From Dehalococcoidia bacterium (GTDB taxonomy: Bacteria; Chloroflexota; Dehalococcoidia; GIF9; AB-539-J10), in assembly GCA_018399375.1 (NCBI GenBank), contig JAGYOV010000056.1, positions 1 through 6,522 of the forward strand: a stretch of 6,522 nucleotides of DNA, given 5' to 3'. Both the position numbers and the translations under genes were made by a program. The notes beneath the pieces are model-generated. The model saw nothing but the letters and a program-made list of their open reading frames with translations, was not told the origin of the DNA and ran no database searches. Positions 5,826-6,522 of this stretch are shown here, in pieces. Positions within the stretch are counted from its first letter, which is position 1. Every line of letters starts with the position of its first letter.

Positions 5826-6368
5826 TCAGGGCACTAGATCTGCTCTATAAACATAAGCCAGATTTTTATATCCAACGACAGATTCGAGCTCCAGCAGAGC
5901 TCGCTTTCTATACAGACCACCAGTATAACCAACCAGTTTGCCAGTTGCTCCAACAACGCGATGACAAGGAACCACAATAGCCACGGGATTATTGCCAGAC
6001 GCCCTACCAACAGCCCGTGCAAGAGCTGCACAACCCAGGTTATTTGCTAGGTCTCGGTACGAGCGAGTCTCTCCATAGGGGATACAGCATATCAACTTCC
6101 ACACCTTGCGCTGAAATGGCGTCCCTCGCAAGTCAAGAGGTACGCGAAACTGATATAGCCTACCGGCAAAATAAGCATCGAGCTCATGTGCCAGAAAATC
6201 GTTATACTCGCCCGCACCGCATAGCTGTACTCCTTTTTGCTGCCATCGCGCAATGCAATCATCCTCGTCGCCATTGAGAGCTACGTGCGCGATTCCCTCC
6301 CGAGAGCTGACGAGAATATATTCTCCCAGCGGGCTGGCATACCTACTGACAAAGAAGACCTCACTCAT
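5826..6368 (-). CDS. ogt: Methylated-DNA--[protein]-cysteine S-methyltransferase (O6-alkylguanine-DNA alkyltransferase)
   Basis: A suicide DNA-repair protein that moves the alkyl group from O6-alkylguanine or O4-alkylthymine to its own cysteine. The 180 residues contain a degenerate N-terminal ribonuclease-H-like domain (about 1-78), then the conserved alkyltransferase domain: GTPFQRKVWKLICCIPYGET (82-101), SYRDLA (103-108), ARAVGRASGNNPVAIVVP (117-134) with Arg118 as the expected arginine finger and Asn127-Pro128, then PCHRVVG (134-140) with acceptor Cys135, and GKLVGYTGGLYRKRALLELE (143-162). There is no N-terminal Ada-type zinc domain, so this is the stand-alone Ogt/MGMT form, of usual length. 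Convergent with the phosphate transporter. A TATAAG box lies 3 bases before the ATG and no Shine-Dalgarno is visible, so the message may be leaderless or the start may need revision. Confidence 0.95.
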   Translation of the reverse strand: MSEVFFVSRYASPLGEYILVSSREGIAHVALNGDEDDCIARWQQKGVQLCGAGEYNDFLAHELDAYFAGRLYQFRVPLDLRGTPFQRKVWKLICCIPYGETRSYRDLANNLGCAALARAVGRASGNNPVAIVVPCHRVVGATGKLVGYTGGLYRKRALLELESVVGYKNLAYVYRADLVP

Positions 6369-6466
6369 AAGCTTATAAAAAGAGAAAAGGCCAACTTCAA
6401 TTGAATTTCACCGCGCATTCCCATTCTATATCCAGCGATAAAATATAACCCTCGCTCCAGATAGAT
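6369..6466. other. Intergenic region upstream of ogt
   Basis: Between the possible partial gene at the right edge and ogt. Besides the ogt promoter candidate it holds an imperfect inverted repeat, AGCGA (6434-6438) against TCGCT (6452-6456) with a 13-base A+T-rich loop, which is too weak to call a terminator. Nothing else is recognisable. Confidence 0.25.
6372..6400 (-). promoter_or_regulatory. Candidate promoter for ogt
   Basis: Reading leftwards: TTGAAG at 6400-6395 (4 of 6 to TTGACA), a 17-base spacer, and TATAAG at 6377-6372 (5 of 6 to TATAAT). The ATG follows 3 bases later. That is closer than the usual 6-7 bases from -10 to first base, so either an overlapping TTTTAT hexamer (6380-6375) serves as -10 or initiation is atypical. 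Confidence 0.4.
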
Positions 6467-6522
6467 CTATTCTCTCATCAGCGCCACGAAGCGCGAGTTA
6501 TATTGTTCAATCAAACCATTAT
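6467..6522 (-). CDS. Possible C-terminal end of a minus-strand gene, partial
   Basis: From the right edge one minus-strand frame is open for 17 codons (NGLIEQYNSRFVALMRE) to a TAG at 6469-6467, while the other two minus frames stop at once. The peptide has a plausible helical composition, and it would place this gene upstream of ogt in the same direction, about 98 bases away. Seventeen codons stay open by chance often, so this is only suggestive, and no family is recognisable. Confidence 0.3.
   Translation of the reverse strand, partial: NGLIEQYNSRFVALMRE

Noticed and set aside
1..6522. Archaeal origin of the window
   Set aside because: Split transketolase, dUTPase type and DUF47-PiT would fit, but there are no TATA boxes about 26 bases before starts, whereas -35/-10 pairs at bacterial spacing are present.
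1..6522. A dedicated defence, toxin-antitoxin or mobile system
   Set aside because: All well-supported genes fall in housekeeping families; there are no transposase, integrase, toxin or nuclease-effector signatures, terminal repeats or CRISPR-like repeats.

Overview
The window is an ordinary-looking bacterial housekeeping stretch with seven well-supported genes and two that run off the edges. Minus-strand genes at the left are read leftwards from about 1450. A plus-strand block runs from 1547 to 5698. A convergent minus-strand gene occupies 5826-6368. Base composition is near balanced, genes are tightly packed, and I see no tRNA, rRNA, insertion sequence, CRISPR array or phage gene.

Left block (minus strand): a metal-dependent amidohydrolase of the amidohydrolase-2 family, followed by an RNA 2',3'-cyclic phosphodiesterase (ThpR/LigT family). 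ThpR starts at a TTG codon inside the end of the amidohydrolase gene and its C-terminus is cut by the window edge. A divergent promoter region (about 1445-1546) separates this pair from the plus-strand block.

Central block (plus strand): the two subunits of a split transketolase (non-oxidative pentose phosphate pathway), a dUTP diphosphatase of the type best known from archaea, a 158-base intergenic stretch with predicted RNA stem-loops, then a DUF47 (PhoU-like) protein overlapping a PiT-family phosphate transporter. The metabolic thread is pentose phosphates, nucleotide-pool cleaning and phosphate uptake. I see no evidence that it is a dedicated system.

Right block: a methylated-DNA-protein cysteine methyltransferase (Ogt type) facing the transporter gene, with a possible 17-codon C-terminal fragment of another minus-strand gene at the right edge.

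Organism: the -35/-10 hexamers at bacterial spacing, together with GGAGG before thpR, indicate a bacterium. Several genes seem to have a -10-like box only a few bases before the start codon and no good Shine-Dalgarno, suggesting leaderless or near-leaderless mRNAs. Split transketolase, archaeal-type dUTPase and DUF47-PiT together would fit an anaerobic lineage such as Chloroflexota (Dehalococcoidia-like), but that is a guess. I did not find a convincing new biological system. The best leads are the start-codon and leaderless pattern, the amidohydrolase-ThpR coupling and the structured intergenic region before the phosphate genes.
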